The translations under genes were made by a program, and so were the position numbers. The notes beneath the pieces are model-generated. The model was given only the letters and a program-made list of their open reading frames with translations, made no database searches and was not told the origin of the DNA. This document shows positions 23,287 to 35,176 of a DNA stretch of 64,000 nucleotides, piece after piece. Position 1 is the first letter of the stretch. Each line of letters begins with the position of its first letter. This DNA comes from Azolla caroliniana (Eukaryota; Polypodiophyta), in assembly GCA_043228905.1 (NCBI GenBank), contig JBHGNT010000002.1, positions 12,090,001 to 12,154,000 of the forward strand, in the 5' to 3' direction.

Positions 23287-24284
23287 AAGCCACTACTGGA
23301 AGAAAGGGAAGGAGAACCTGGTGTGCCGGTTGAAGAAGAGGTTATACGGATTGAAGCAAGCCCCCCGACAATGGTACCAGAAGTTTGACTCCTTCATGAC
23401 CAATCAAGGATACCACAAGTCATAGGCCGACCACTACGTATTCGTGATAAAGTTAGACGGAGGAAACTTCCTGATACTGTTCCTATACGTGGACGACATG
23501 CTGATCATCGGACGGAACCGTATCAAAATTGGGATGCTGAAGAAGGCTTTGAGCCGGTCATTCGCAATGAAAGATAGGGGTCCGACGAGACAGATTTTGG
23601 GGATGCACATAATTTGGGACCGGTCAAAGAAGATATTTTGTCTGTCATTGGAAAAGTACGTGAGAAAGGTGCTTCAAAGGTTCAACACGTTGGATGTGAA
23701 GCCGGCCGGGTCGACACTTCTGGCAAATTGCAAGCTATCCACAATCAAAGCCCAAAGACAAAGACGGAGAAGTCGGAAATGATGAAGATATTGTATGCCT
23801 CTGCAATTAGAAGCCTCATGTACGCAATGATGTGTACATGACCGGATATCGGATACGCAGTCGAAGTGGTCACTGGTTCATGAGCAATCCGGGAAAGGAC
23901 CACTAGGCAATCGTCAAGTGGATACTCTGGTACTTGAAAGGCACTTCAAATATGTGCCTCCGATTCGGCTCAGGCAAGCCCAAATTCGAGGGTTTCACTG
24001 ATTCGAACATGTCGACTGATGCATATACCAACAGTCCTACGTCCAGATACGTAATGACATGTGCAAGGGGAGTTGTATCATTGCAATTGAGGCTGCAAAA
24101 GTTCGTTGCACTATCAACAACGGAAGCGGAGTACATGGCAGTCGTGGAAGCTGGTAAGGTAGTAATCTAGTTGAGGGACTTCATCGGAGAGCTAGGGATC
24201 CGAAAGGGGGAATACCGGCACTACTGTGAAAGTTAAAGCGCCATCCACCTTACTAGAAACATAGCCTACCACTGCAGGACAGAG
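23287..24284 (+). pseudogene. Copia C-family RT and RNase H fragment
   Basis: Begins at WKEGKENLVCRLKKRLYGL (about 23298), with QAPRQWYQKFDSFM, YVDDMLIIGRN (23487), ILGMHIIWDRSKK and RNase H ALSTTEAEYMAVVEAGK (24113). Closely resembles the same region of element C. Stops near 23425, 23838 and 24170 and a frameshift near 23760. It ends near NIAYHCRT, where an LTR-like block starts. No 5' part is present. Confidence 0.8.
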
Positions 24285-25082
24285 TGTTGTTGGGGTGGGG
24301 GGTGAACATTGAAGCCTAGAATGGCTTCACCCCCCTCCCAAGGGGGTTAAGTTAGAGAGAGAGCTAGAGAGAAAGACAAATAGAAAATGACACAAAAATG
24401 AAGGGGAAAAGCTTATGTTCCTTATGTGCCCCATAAGGGGTTTTTATAGTACATAATGTAACGGTAAATAATGACCATTACAAAAAGACGACCATTACAT
24501 TCTTGTCTGTTAAGAATTAGGTAAATAATTAAGGGTTAATTAGTACCTAATTATGTGATTAGTTGATAAGCAAAAGACTAAGTGATATGCGTGTGTATGG
24601 GTGTGAGAGGAAGAGAGAGAGAGAGAGAGGAAGTTAACACTTATGAACAACACAAGATGGGGGATGTGTAACTATATTAAATTAGCATTATTATTATCAT
24701 CATCATCAAATACAAAAATACCTACAATGAGGTATATATAGATCTCATGTGCAAGGGTGCACATGTGTGAGGATAATATAGGTACAAAAGTGTAAGTCCT
24801 ATATTAAATGTACTTAGGAGTGGAGGATCTAGAATATCCCACTTAAGTACAAGGTCCTATTTCAGGTGTTATAGTCTACACTTCAAACTAGATTCTATCT
24901 AGGTAACTACGAAGTTACATGGTTGACTAACTAACTAAACTAAGTTGGGCTTGATGTCTCAACATTGTCACATGCACATAATTGTGCATGTGCTCACACA
25001 TACTCATCCTCACACACTTGTATGCATATTACATATTACACACCTTAGACTTTATCCATCCCGTACACCTATACGGATAACA
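24285..25082. repeat. Probable solo or truncated LTR, about 0.8 kb
   Basis: Starts TGTTGTTGGGG where the copia fragment stops and ends GATAACA. The next bases (cctggcatgcttgtgggac) resemble those inside the left LTR of element G (catggcacgcccgtgggaa at 41880). It holds a GA run near 24609-24639 and AT-rich sequence. No partner LTR is in the window, so the call rests on termini and context only. Confidence 0.4.
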
Positions 25083-26177
25083 CCTGGCATGCTTGTGGGA
25101 CAACGCATTGCACGTCGGACCCACAAACCCATGCCAAAAAAATTCTTGTTGACTGGAACTCCATCGGTCTTCTCTCATGGTCGGAAATTCCTCGACGATC
25201 AATAACTTCGATCAGAGCTGGCTTGACACGAACCTTCTCATTCGGTCAGCATAATCGCACGATTGGATCGCACACCAATCGTGTTATCCATTGTGGTACT
25301 GTTATTTAGGTTTATCAATCATTGTGGGTGTATGTGGGTGTGTATATATGTTTTTCTTCCTTAGTATGTGTAGTGATGAGTTGTGTTTCCGAAAATTTAT
25401 GTCCTATCCCTCAGGTTTTTTTTTTTCTAAAATTATATTAAGTACCCTTCGGTTTTAGAAATCTCGTGTCCTGCCTTTCTGTTTCCGAAATTTGTTTGCG
25501 TGCCCTTGAGTTTATGAAATTCCGTACTATGCCCTTGTGCTTTAGGAATTTTGTCTTTTACCCTCAAGATTTTGAAATTCGAGTGCGTGCCCTCGAGTTA
25601 TTGTAATTTTCCATATGCCCATATGCCCCCTCTTCTCCTTCTTGAATCCGTTTCCTTGCAATCCAACTATTTTCCCAAGTTGGGCCTTAATGGCCTCCAT
25701 CTTCATTCTCCAATTCTCAATTCGTATTCCAGTCTCTTGATTCTAGTGGATGGCGGAAATTGATCTCTTTAGATAACTCTCAGTTGCGCGTCTCGGCCAT
25801 TTGTCGGCTACCAGACCGTCTCCATCTGTCAATCTGGGTGGTTGTCCAACCGGCTTTGTTTGTGGCCATCTCTCGGCCTTGTCACATGTGGCCTCTGTAT
25901 TTCTGATGCTACCACATCAAATGCTCTATCGTAAGCTATTGATTTGATTGGAGGAAGAATCAGAACAACTTTGATGCCTTGAACTACTTATGTGATGAAT
26001 TTCTGCACAAACTAAGGAACATTTGAATAAGAGGTCGATCTTTCAAAATGTTCCATTAGATCTGTTGAATAGGAATGGTAGAATAATCAGCTTCCATTTG
26101 CTTCCAATACAATGATTCCATGTTCTTCTCCTCAAGTCTGATTTCCTTCACTTCTTTCCCCTTCATAGTCTCATCTC
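25083..26177. other. Unassigned DNA with short degenerate repeats
   Basis: 25083-25300 may be internal sequence of the element owning the preceding LTR. From about 25385 to 25600 a degenerate unit of about 34 bp, of the form tttnngaaattnngtgcgtgccctngag, repeats four to five times. No coding similarity was found. This DNA is the target of copia D, which split it at 26173-26177. Confidence 0.5.
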
Positions 26178-26372
26178 TGTTGGAGAAGAACGATGGAGAC
26201 GAACGTGCTGCTGTTTTGCCTTACCTGCAGAGAAAAGTCGAACAGCACACAAACGGAGGGAAAAAGAACACACAACAACTTTTTGGGGGCACAGGAAACC
26301 CTCATTTCTATTAGTTTTTATACTTATGCGTAAATAGTAAGAAATAACATATTTGGCCTTTTCTTACTATCA
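26178..26372 (-). repeat. 3' LTR of copia D
   Basis: TGTTGGAGAAGAACG to CTTACTATCA on the + strand, matching the right LTR apart from a few substitutions and a short indel. Confidence 0.92.
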
Positions 26373-26388
26373 ATCTCCCACTAAAAGG
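26373..26388 (-). promoter_or_regulatory. Polypurine tract of copia D
   Basis: On the - strand the bases before the 3' LTR include TTTTAGTGGGAGAT, a purine-rich tract in the right place for plus-strand priming. Confidence 0.6.
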
Positions 26389-26485
26389 CCAAACTAGGGA
26401 TCAGCAAAGCTGATGGGAAGATTGAACAAGACCTACATATCCTACTTGATGAGTATGTTACAAGAGCACTGTGTAATCTCATGAC

Positions 26486-29400
26486 CTAAGTAATCCCCAT
26501 CAAGTGGCAGCAATGCTCTAGTGCTTCATGCGGCAGAACTTTGGTCAATGCATCTGCAGCATTTTCTTGAGAAACAACTTTCTCAAGACTGATGTAGCCA
26601 GCAGCTATGCATTCTCGAATGAAGTGATATCTCACTCCAATGTGCTTGGTCTTTGCATGGTATACTGGGTTTTTAGCCAATGCAATGGCACTCTGACTAT
26701 CACAAAACAGTATGGGTACAAGCTTAGATATGCCCATGTCACAAGCTAATCTGGACAGCCATACGGCTTCCTTACAAGCTTCACTAGCTGCGACATACTC
26801 TGCTTCTGTAGTGGACAGAGCAGTACATTTTTGGAGACGAGATCTCCAAGATATCGCACCTCCCATAAACTGAAAAATATATCCTGAAGTGGATTTTCTG
26901 CTGTCAGAGCAGCCAGCATAATCAGAATCTGTATATCCGATGATGGATACATTTCCACCACCTAAACATAGACACCTATTCTTAGTGCCACACAGATATC
27001 TTAAAATCAGTTTAACTGCCTCCCAATGTTTATTACCAGAATTTGACATAAATCTGCTCACAGCTCCCACTGCGAAAGCAATGTCTGGCCTGGTCGCTAT
27101 CATAACGTACATAAGACTCCCGACTGCGGATTGATAAGGAACCTTGGACATAGATTTCTTGTCTTCATCAGATGTGGGGCAATCACATGTGCTCAGTTTT
27201 ACATATGTAGGCAAAGGGGTGCTCAACGGCTTTGCATTCTCCATATTAAACCTCTTTAGCACTTTCGATATGTACTCAACTTGAGACAAGTAAATGCATC
27301 GCTTACTCCTATCACGAGTGATACGCATACCAAGAATATGTTTTGCATCTCCCAAATCCTTCATGTCAAAGTTCTGGCCCAAGTTTTTCTTTAACGAGGA
27401 TAACTCATCCTTGTTTTTACCAACAATAAGCATGTCATCAACATATAATATCAAGGTGATAAAACTCCCATCTGAACAATTTTTTGTATAAAGACATGCA
27501 TCCTCATTGCTTCTAATATATCCTTGAGTCTTCATAAAAGCATCAAATTTCTGATACCATAACCTCGGGGACTGCTTAAGCCCATACAGACTCTTCTTGA
27601 GTTTACATACCAAATGTTCTTTTCCCAATACTTCATAACCTTCTGGTTGTTCCATATAAATGTCCTCATCAAGGTCCCCATGCAAGAAGGCAGTCTTCAC
27701 ATCCATTTGGACAAGTTCCAAATTCTGATTTGCAGCCAATGAAAGCAACATACGTAATGTAGTCATCTTAACTACAGGAGAAAAGGTTTCATCAAAATCA
27801 ATTCCATATTCTTGTTTGAAACCTTTGGCAACCAAGCGTGCTTTATACTTTGGAGAAGCACTATCAGATGTATGCTTATACTTGTATACCCATTTGCATG
27901 GCAATGCTTTCCTGTCCTTCGGCAAAGGTACTAAATCCCAAGTACCATTTTTATAAATGCTGTCCAATTCACTTTGCATGGCCTGTTTCCATTTCGCATG
28001 GTTATTTACAGATATGGCTTCATTGTAACATGAAGGTTCACCGGCATCTGTTAGCATTACATAATCAGCAAACTTACTAGGTGCCTTGGGGACACACATA
28101 GATCTCCTCAATGAATCCTGAACCTGAGTGCCATCAGGTTGTGCATGAGAAACATCATTCTGAGCATCATCATTATGAGCATAAACATCATCTTGCACAT
28201 CATTGTGCTGAGCATCATCATTTTCGGCATCTTCATCCTGACCAATAACAGGTTTTTGTGACTGCCCACATGTAGAAGCATCTACATCAGTGAGATTTTT
28301 CTGTTTTACATCAACAAAAGGCGTACTATCTTTAAATGCAACCTTCCTCACTTCTACCTCCTTCAAGGTCTGTTTATGCATTTTGTTCTCATCAAAAACA
28401 ACATCACTACTTCTGACCACAGTACGTGTGTCAGGATCCCATAAGCGATATCCAAACTGCCCGTCAATTCCGTAACCAAGAAATATACATTTTCTGCATT
28501 TATAGTCTAATTTCTTTCTTAAGGTTTTTGGAATGTGTACATATGCTTCGCATCCAAAAACTCTAAGATGAGCATAATGAGGTATTTTGCCTGTCCACAA
28601 CTCTTGTGCCACTTTTAGGCCTATGGTTGTGTTCGGTGATAGGTTAATCACATGGACTGCTGTTAAAACAGCTTCTGCCCAAAAACCTTGCGAGAGGTTT
28701 GCATGGTGTAGCATAGAGACAACTCTGTCCTGGATGGTTCTGTTCATCCTCTCAGCCACACCATTTTGGACAGGGGTGTAGGGAGCTGTAAACTCTCTCC
28801 GAATGCCTCTAGACTTGCAAAAGTCATCAAATTCATGAGAGGTATACTCACCTCCATTGTCTGAACGTAAGGCCTTGAGCTTTATGTCCTTTTCCAGCTC
28901 AACCGAACTAAGCCATTTTCTGAAAGTGGGTTATACATCATCCTTTCCCTTAATTGGATAAGCCCAAACTTTCCTAGTGGCATCATCAATGAAAGTAACA
29001 AAATATAGTGCACCGCCCAAAGATCTTGTGGGCATAGGTCCACAAACATCCGTGTGGACAAGATCCAATGGTTTAGTGGATGAGTTAACACTGGTCTTAT
29101 GTGCACTTCTTGTTTGCTTACCATGCTGACAATGCTCACATAAGCCAAAATCAGAGAATGACAACTTAGGTAAGTGGCCATAACGAGATAGGATTTCCAT
29201 GCCATTTCTTGACATGTGGCCTAAACGACCATGCCAAATGCTCGTCATTGGCTGTTCTGTGACAGCCAACAAGTGTTCCTTTTGATTAACAAATAAAGGG
29301 TAGAGGGAACAAACTTTGTTCCCTTTCGCGACAATAATATTTCCTTTCGTTATACGAAAGGATTGAGAGGCAAACATCACCTTATATCCGTTGTCATCAA

Positions 29401-30679
29401 GCTGACCAACGGAAATCAAACTACGAGTTAGTTGAGGAACGTGGCGTACATCTTTAATGGTCAAATGAGAACCATCACTAAAATGCATTGAGATATTTCC
29501 AATGCCAATCACATCACACTGATGTGAGTCTCCAAGTCGAACTTTCCCAAGTGACTTGGCTTCATAACATGTGAACCACTCTCTATGTGGAGTCACATGA
29601 AACGATGCACCGGAGTCCAACAACCACGTATGTGATGGGGAAAAAACCGTGTTCACCCCAGCATGTGTGCTAACATCATCTAGGACCAAGATGTCCGTCT
29701 CATCACATGTTGCATTTACTTCCTCTATTTCCACCGAGGAAGAAGGACCACTAGATTGTCTACCATGCCCTCTAGCATTATCTTTCTCCTTATTTTTTAG
29801 GGCATAACAATCTTTCTTAAGGTGTCCCTTTTTATGACAGTAATAACATTCCATATTTTTCTTCCTAGATTTGCTTCTACCTCTATCATTTCCACTACTA
29901 TTTCTTGTTTGGCTCCTACCACGTTGTTGGTTCTTGCGAGGACCAACATCAGAAACATTATATGCATCTCCATTGTGTGATGCAATCACAGATTTTCTAC
30001 GAATTTCTTCACCCAAAAGAGCTCCACATATGTCATTATAGACTAATTTCCCATTTGGTGCACTTGCACTAATAGCGGTGCAAAAAGTGTTCCATGAGCT
30101 AGGCAAAGTGCATAACAAAAATACACATTTCAACTCATCATCAAAAATCATTTTCTGAGCCAGTAATTGTGACCATAATGCATCAAAATCATTCAAATGA
30201 GAAGCGACATTGTCATTGTCCTTCATTCGAAGATCATAAAGTTTTCTTATTAGATAAACTTTGTTTGATGCGGTCTCTTTTTCGTATGTACTGGATAGTT
30301 TAGTCCATAGCTTTTCAGCTGAGTCACAGTCCAAGACCGTGAAATACACGTTGTCAGCCAGGTGCAGTCTTATGGTAGACATTGCCAAGAGATCGAGCTC
30401 TTCCCAATCGTCCTTGGTTATGCCCTCGGGTCTCTTGGCTTCACCACTTATAGCTCTTAATTGCCTTCTTTGAATCAGGACATCTCTCATCTGATTCTTC
30501 CACAGGGCAAAGTTGGATCCGTCAAATTTACGGATCTCAAGGTGGTCTTTTCCACCCATAGAGTGATTTCTATGGGAATTGAACGAACCACCGCGTGAGG
30601 TACTTGAAACCTCAGACATTTCAGAGGCAGCCATTTGGATGCTAGGTAAATAAACTTGGTCAATCCCAAATATAAGCAA
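26486..30679 (-). pseudogene. Copia D gag-pol polyprotein with a single in-frame stop
   Basis: One frame of about 1,397 codons is broken only by a TAA at 28931-28933, just after KGKDDV in the integrase. Domains from the N-terminus: gag (KFDGSNFALWKNQM, CTLPSSWNTFC), zinc knuckle CYYCHKKGHLKKDC, protease WLLDSGASFHVTP, preintegrase HGRLGHMSRNGM, integrase DLVHTDVCGPM with RSDNGGEYTSHEFDDFC and AERMNRTI, RT MDVKTAFLHGDLDEDIYMEQ with YVDDMLIVGKN, RNase H ALSTTEAEYVAASEAC and CDSQSAIALAKNPVYHAKTK. Length and order match complete copia polyproteins. The stop may be a simple point mutation of a Tyr or Leu codon. Confidence 0.92.
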
Positions 30680-31125
30680 CTAACAATAGTTGAGACACTA
30701 CTCACTACCTAGACTCAAACCGTGTTCTAGGGTAGGTATTTGTGTTCGATTGAGGACAACACCTCTCTCTTATATCAGCCAAGGCAAAAGGACTGCAACT
30801 AGGACGTAACTTCAACGTCAAAAGGAAAAACTCACATCAAGTGACATCAAGTGAGCAAGCATCGGGAAAAACCAAATACAAGTTCTTTTACTTGTAACTT
30901 CTCACTTTGTATGCTAGAAACAGTGAGTCTTCTCTGTTTCTAGCTTTCACCAAAGGTCTACTCTTTTTTCCCAAAATATTGGCACACAAAAAAAAAAGGA
31001 AATGTTCAGACGAGAAGTGTACTAGATATTACCTCTATCGAGGTCTTGAAAAAATAGCATGTGCAGAGGGGGGAAACGCAGAAAGGTCGGATGCTTGCTG
31101 CCACACACAGTCTCACGAGGTCCAA

Positions 31126-31137
31126 GCTCTGATACCA
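31126..31137 (-). promoter_or_regulatory. Primer-binding site of copia D
   Basis: GCTCTGATACCA on the + strand, that is TGGTATCAGAGC on the - strand, one base inside the 5' LTR. Confidence 0.92.
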
Positions 31138-31138
31138 C

Positions 31139-31341
31139 TGTTGGAGAAGAACGATGGAGACGGACGTGCTGCTGTTTTGCCTTACCTGCAGAGAAAAGTC
31201 GAACAACACACAGACGGAGGGAAAAAGAACACACAACAACTTTTTGGGGGCACAGGAAACCCTCATTTCTATTAGTTTTTATACTTAATGCGTAAATAGT
31301 AAGAAATAACATATTTGGTATTTGGCCTTTTCTTACTATCA
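31139..31341 (-). repeat. 5' LTR of copia D
   Basis: TGTTGGAGAAG to TTACTATCA on the + strand, the promoter-bearing LTR for the - strand polyprotein. The target duplication ATCTC follows. Confidence 0.92.
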
Positions 31342-31346
31342 ATCTC

Positions 31347-32305
31347 ATCTATCAATAGCTTTGTCCATGTCTTTGAGCATACATTCTCCCCTCCCCTTGA
31401 GTTTTAAATTTCCATATCCTGGTCTATAGTGCTATTGGTTCCTGATGTTTTGAAGCATCTTGGTAATATTGAATGCTCTTCTCTACTGATTGGCTATGCT
31501 CTACAAGCCCATCTGAAGCAAGCTTTACAAGAGATGTTGGCGGGTGTCCATCGTTCCTGGCTCTCGATCCATGAGGACTGCCCTTGGTGGTAATTGTGGC
31601 TAGAAGGTGGTGTTGTTTTGAAGGGAGTGGTGTGGCTTGAACGGGATCAATAGCTGCTGCGAGTGGTGATGATGGAAGAAGCCATAGCCATCTCTCTGTA
31701 CCTTGACTTACTATGTTCTAGAATCATCTTCTGTTTATCAGCATAACCATCTCTATACGAGAGGCCATCTCCTCAATCTTCTCTCTGGCCTTAGAAACCT
31801 TGGTCTTCATACATTCAATCGATCGAGCTCTCTCTCTCTGGTCATACATTCAATCAAAGAATTATTCTTTCTGAGAAGCGCTTTGCAGAGGCGGTGATGG
31901 TGATGATCTCTTCATCCAGGGAGGTTGCTAGTAACAACAATATAGGATCGCGATGAACCTCTGATTTTGGCATATTTGAATTCCGTCCCTTCCAATTTAT
32001 ACCATAGGGCTATCTAGAGCTGCACGCATGCAGGCACTTTTGCCTAGAATGTTGTCTTCAGTAGATGTGTTGAGAAGTGAGAGGAGAAAGAAGGCAACTA
32101 TAGGAGGCTAGCTGCCCACGAAACCCTAAATAGAATGATAAGAGTGTATGTACGAAGAAGGGCGAAGGGGAAAGCAGTATATTGTGGTAGGAATTGGCGA
32201 ATCTCCTCTAAGGTAATGCGCACCATTCCTGTGCCTGTACCAACAGACACACACAACACAAACATACACACAAGGATGAAGAGAGAGATATGGATATGAC
32301 GTAAA
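31347..32305. other. Unassigned DNA right of copia D
   Basis: Continuation of the sequence split by copia D. It has CT-rich tracts and short open frames with no recognisable domain. A short CA-rich tract lies near 32244-32272. Nothing further could be supported. Confidence 0.5.
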
Positions 32306-32309
32306 GCTT

Positions 32310-32495
32310 CTTTCTTCAGGAAGGAAGCCGGAAGGGATGGAACTGGATCCGGTATGAATTGGAAGAGGGACAGATATGTAGATATGTTTCCTAGGAGCTA
32401 TTGAGGACACATTCGTAATTAGCCCGTAAGTTATATGAGTATAAATATAACTAGGGAAAGTGTGTATCACCAAGGTTGTAGTTGTTGTATTGTTG

Positions 32496-32557
<62 letters not shown>

Positions 32558-32816
32558 GAAAGTATTTTTTGTTGTAACCGCAAGTTGGCGAAGACAAATC
32601 TCGAGGTCGTTGCCTCAAAGTCTCCCATTGTATTCTTCCTCTCTATAGTGAGGCTATTTGGAGTTAGAGAACTCCCGTGGTTTTGCCTCTCGAGGTTTTC
32701 CATGTAAACATTTGGTGTCGTCTTAGTTGTTTGTGTAAGTACATCGTTGTTTTCTATTTAATCTTCCATTTGCATTGTGGAACTTAGTTGTGGCCGAGCT
32801 TGATTCTCATTAGCCA
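32310..32816 (+). repeat. Solo LTR of the copia C family
   Basis: Shares with the C LTRs the block gacagatatgtagatatg, the gtataaatataactaggg TATA region (32440), ggttgtagttgttgtattgt, a long GA run (32502-32553), the ttggcgaag/cgaggtcgttgcct block and the tail ttagttgtggccgagc. No internal coding sequence is attached. The left edge is approximate. Confidence 0.65.
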
Positions 32817-34290
32817 GGACACATGCGACCACCTGCTCGATTGTCTGCTATGAGAAGTCGATCAAGGCGAGAGTCGTGCGCAGAGTCAGCCGATCATGCC
32901 TTTGATATCTTGGTTCATAATAGTTGTCCCAATCATAGTCGTAATAGTAGTCCTCTTATTTTGGGGAGACCGCCGATCGTGCCTTCAATATCTTGGTTCT
33001 TAATAGTCGTCCCGATCATGGTCGTAATAGTAGTCCTCTACTGGGCGATAGCGGTCCTTTTTAGACCGGTAATAGTCGTCTTGAAGCCGATCGTCTAGCC
33101 AGTAACGCTCTTCCTCGGCCGATATCTATTGTCCCGGCAATAACGATCCTCCACAACTCGGTAGCGATCTTCGCGTCGATGACGATCCTCGTACCAGGGC
33201 CGCTCGGCATCCGAATTCCGAGATGGTGGATGCTCACGATCATCCTAGCGAGGACGGTCGTGGCGGGGCTCGATTTGGCATGCGGGACCGACGATTGTGC
33301 GGTTGAGCATATTATATTCACACTACTCTACTATACGCACTCGGGAATGGTAGATCGGGCAGTGTGGATGAAGAGGGAAATCCACAGGCGAGTGGCCGCA
33401 ATTTGAGCATGTTGTACATTGGAGAGCCTCCCGAAATTGGGTTTGTTCGTGTGTCGGCAAGGCGTTTTTGAGCGACCCCATCGAAGAAAAGGTACTATGT
33501 TGGGTTTTGTCCACAACCAGGACGCAGGCGACCACCTGCTCGATTGTCTGCAGTGAGAAGTCGGTCAAGGCGAGATTCATGCTCACAGGCTCCCGTAGTC
33601 CTGCGAGGAATGTGTCTTTTAAATAATTGGCAAACATATCTTGGGTGAGTTGTCGATAGAGATCTTGGAAGCAGATCGTAACCTGGGAAACTGTTTCATG
33701 CGGTTCCTGTGCAATAGCGTAGAATTGACGGAGCAGTTCTCACTTAGGTATCTCAATTAGGAACGTCCTGAAACATAGAAAATTCCCTAAGATCGTGGTG
33801 AGAATACCACCATGAAGTGGGTCCATCGAGGGACAATATGAACTCCACGATTTTCGATGCGTTGACTTCAGTCGCGATGCGACACTGAGTCAAATGGTTG
33901 GCTTGCCAAGTTGACACAAAAGAGCAGATGTGTGATTCAGCATCAGGGCCATCCGTGTAACGTGGATCTCAAGTATGGCATAGTGTCAAAGTCCAGGTCT
34001 TCTGGTAAGGCCAGAAATGGGTTATATTTGGCTTGGTTAACTTCAGGACGGATGTGACGAAACGACATCAAGGCCCAGGTTCGATTGGGTGTTTTGTGCC
34101 GGTGGCGACGAGGGGTGAAACTCAAATAGCTCGGGCCATGATAGTTGTGTGAGGGTGGAATCAGAAGTTCCCTCAGCTGGCTCAGCGATACGGGATGGTA
34201 ACGGAGAATGCGTGGTGCAGGTGGGTGCCGTAATGGCGGCCAGGGTGTCCTCCTACGTTCGTTGTGACCTCACAACGTGAACCGGGCGTG
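32817..34290 (-). pseudogene. Ty3/gypsy gag remnant
   Basis: On the - strand: DFDTMPYLRSTLHGWPDAE (34000-33940), SLDGPTSWWYSHHD, then FANYLKDTFLAGLREPV (33637 on) and LQTIEQVVACVL, which is retrotransposon gag of the plant gypsy type. A partial knuckle CSNCGHS and an Arg/Asp/Tyr-rich tail (RHRREDRYRVVEDRYCRDN) follow. A 60-bp block at 33517-33580 recurs at 32817-32875, and a 70-bp block recurs within 32890-33045, so the tail is internally duplicated. Several stops. Just upstream on the - strand, GTTGGCACGCCCGG (about 34275-34290) may be the leader or primer site. Confidence 0.6.
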
Positions 34291-34433
34291 CCAACTTGTG
34301 TTACCTTCTTCTTAGGGATACACCTTCGATTACTCCCTTGAGTAATTGGCTCAAGGGATCGTGGTTACATAGGAGGGTACGATAGGGCTGAGTAGGCTGA
34401 TCAGTGATACGATAACCGGTCACAACCGATATG

Positions 34434-35176
34434 CTACTTATTACTTAATAATAGCCGTTTCAGCCAAATGACTTCGCATGTAGCGACAATCGCCCCTCGA
34501 TATTCGGCCTCCGTGCTTGACAGTGCTATTGTCGGCTGCCTTTTGCTGCTCCACACGATCGCCGCGCTTCCATCTTCGGCTTCTTCAGCCGGTTCGAAGT
34601 CAAATTCTCCATCCGACTCCGCATCTCGGTCACTTCCGCTGTGATGCTTATCTCCGCTCCTTTCACGCTCTTGTCCTTGTTCTTCCTTTCTCCCCCTCAA
34701 GTTGGCGTGTCAAGGTGACGCAACCCAAGCGCACCTGAGAAATGTCGTAACTTGTGGAGACCAAGTGGCTTGATGAAGATGTCAGCAACCTGCCGATCCG
34801 TCGGAACATACACTAGTTCGACTTCACCTGAAAGGACCCCCTCGCAGGCAAAATGGTAATGCACCTCAATGTGCTTGGTCTAGGCGTGGAACATGAGGTT
34901 TTTCACAAGGTGGATAATGCTGACGTTGTCGCAATAGATCGTCGTCAGATCAGACACCTCTACCTATAGATCCCGTAATAGCCGTTTCAGCCAAATGACT
35001 TCGCACGTAGCGACAGTCGCCCCTCGATATTCAGCCTCCGTGCTCGACAGTGCTACTGTCGGCTGCTTTTTGCTGCTCCATGCGATTACCGCACTTCCTA
35101 ACGAGAAGGTGTATCCGGATGTGGATTTACGATCACTGGCGTTTCCGGCCCAATCGGCATCCGTGTAGCTGACTAA
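34434..35176 (-). pseudogene. Copia E RNase H, with a second partial copy
   Basis: The first copy reads [22 protein letters not shown] from about 35078, followed by DNVSIIHLVKNL and FHA, the integrity box of copia RNase H. About 118 bp of this (34975-35092) is repeated at 34444-34562 with minor changes, behind an acidic segment (DAESDGEFDFEPAEEAEDG) resembling the integrase-RT linker. The second copy lies beyond the polypurine-like tract, where an LTR should be. Confidence 0.7.

Larger units (their letters stand above)
26178..31341 (-). mobile_element. Ty1/copia element D, nearly intact
   Basis: The LTRs of 195 and 203 bp (26178-26372 and 31139-31341) differ at only a few positions. The perfect duplication ATCTC lies at 26173-26177 and 31342-31346. 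A primer-binding site (31126-31137) and polypurine tract (about 26373-26388) sit inside the proper ends. The single long polyprotein frame (26486-30679) has one in-frame stop. This is the youngest-looking copia in the window. Confidence 0.92.

Noticed and set aside
31470-31920. Possible pseudogene of a host gene (readable stretch LKQALQEMLAGVHRSWLSIH)
   Set aside because: Only one short stretch is readable and no family could be named.
32435-32703. Glu-Arg or Ser-Leu repeat proteins
   Set aside because: Products of the (GA)n run in the solo LTR.
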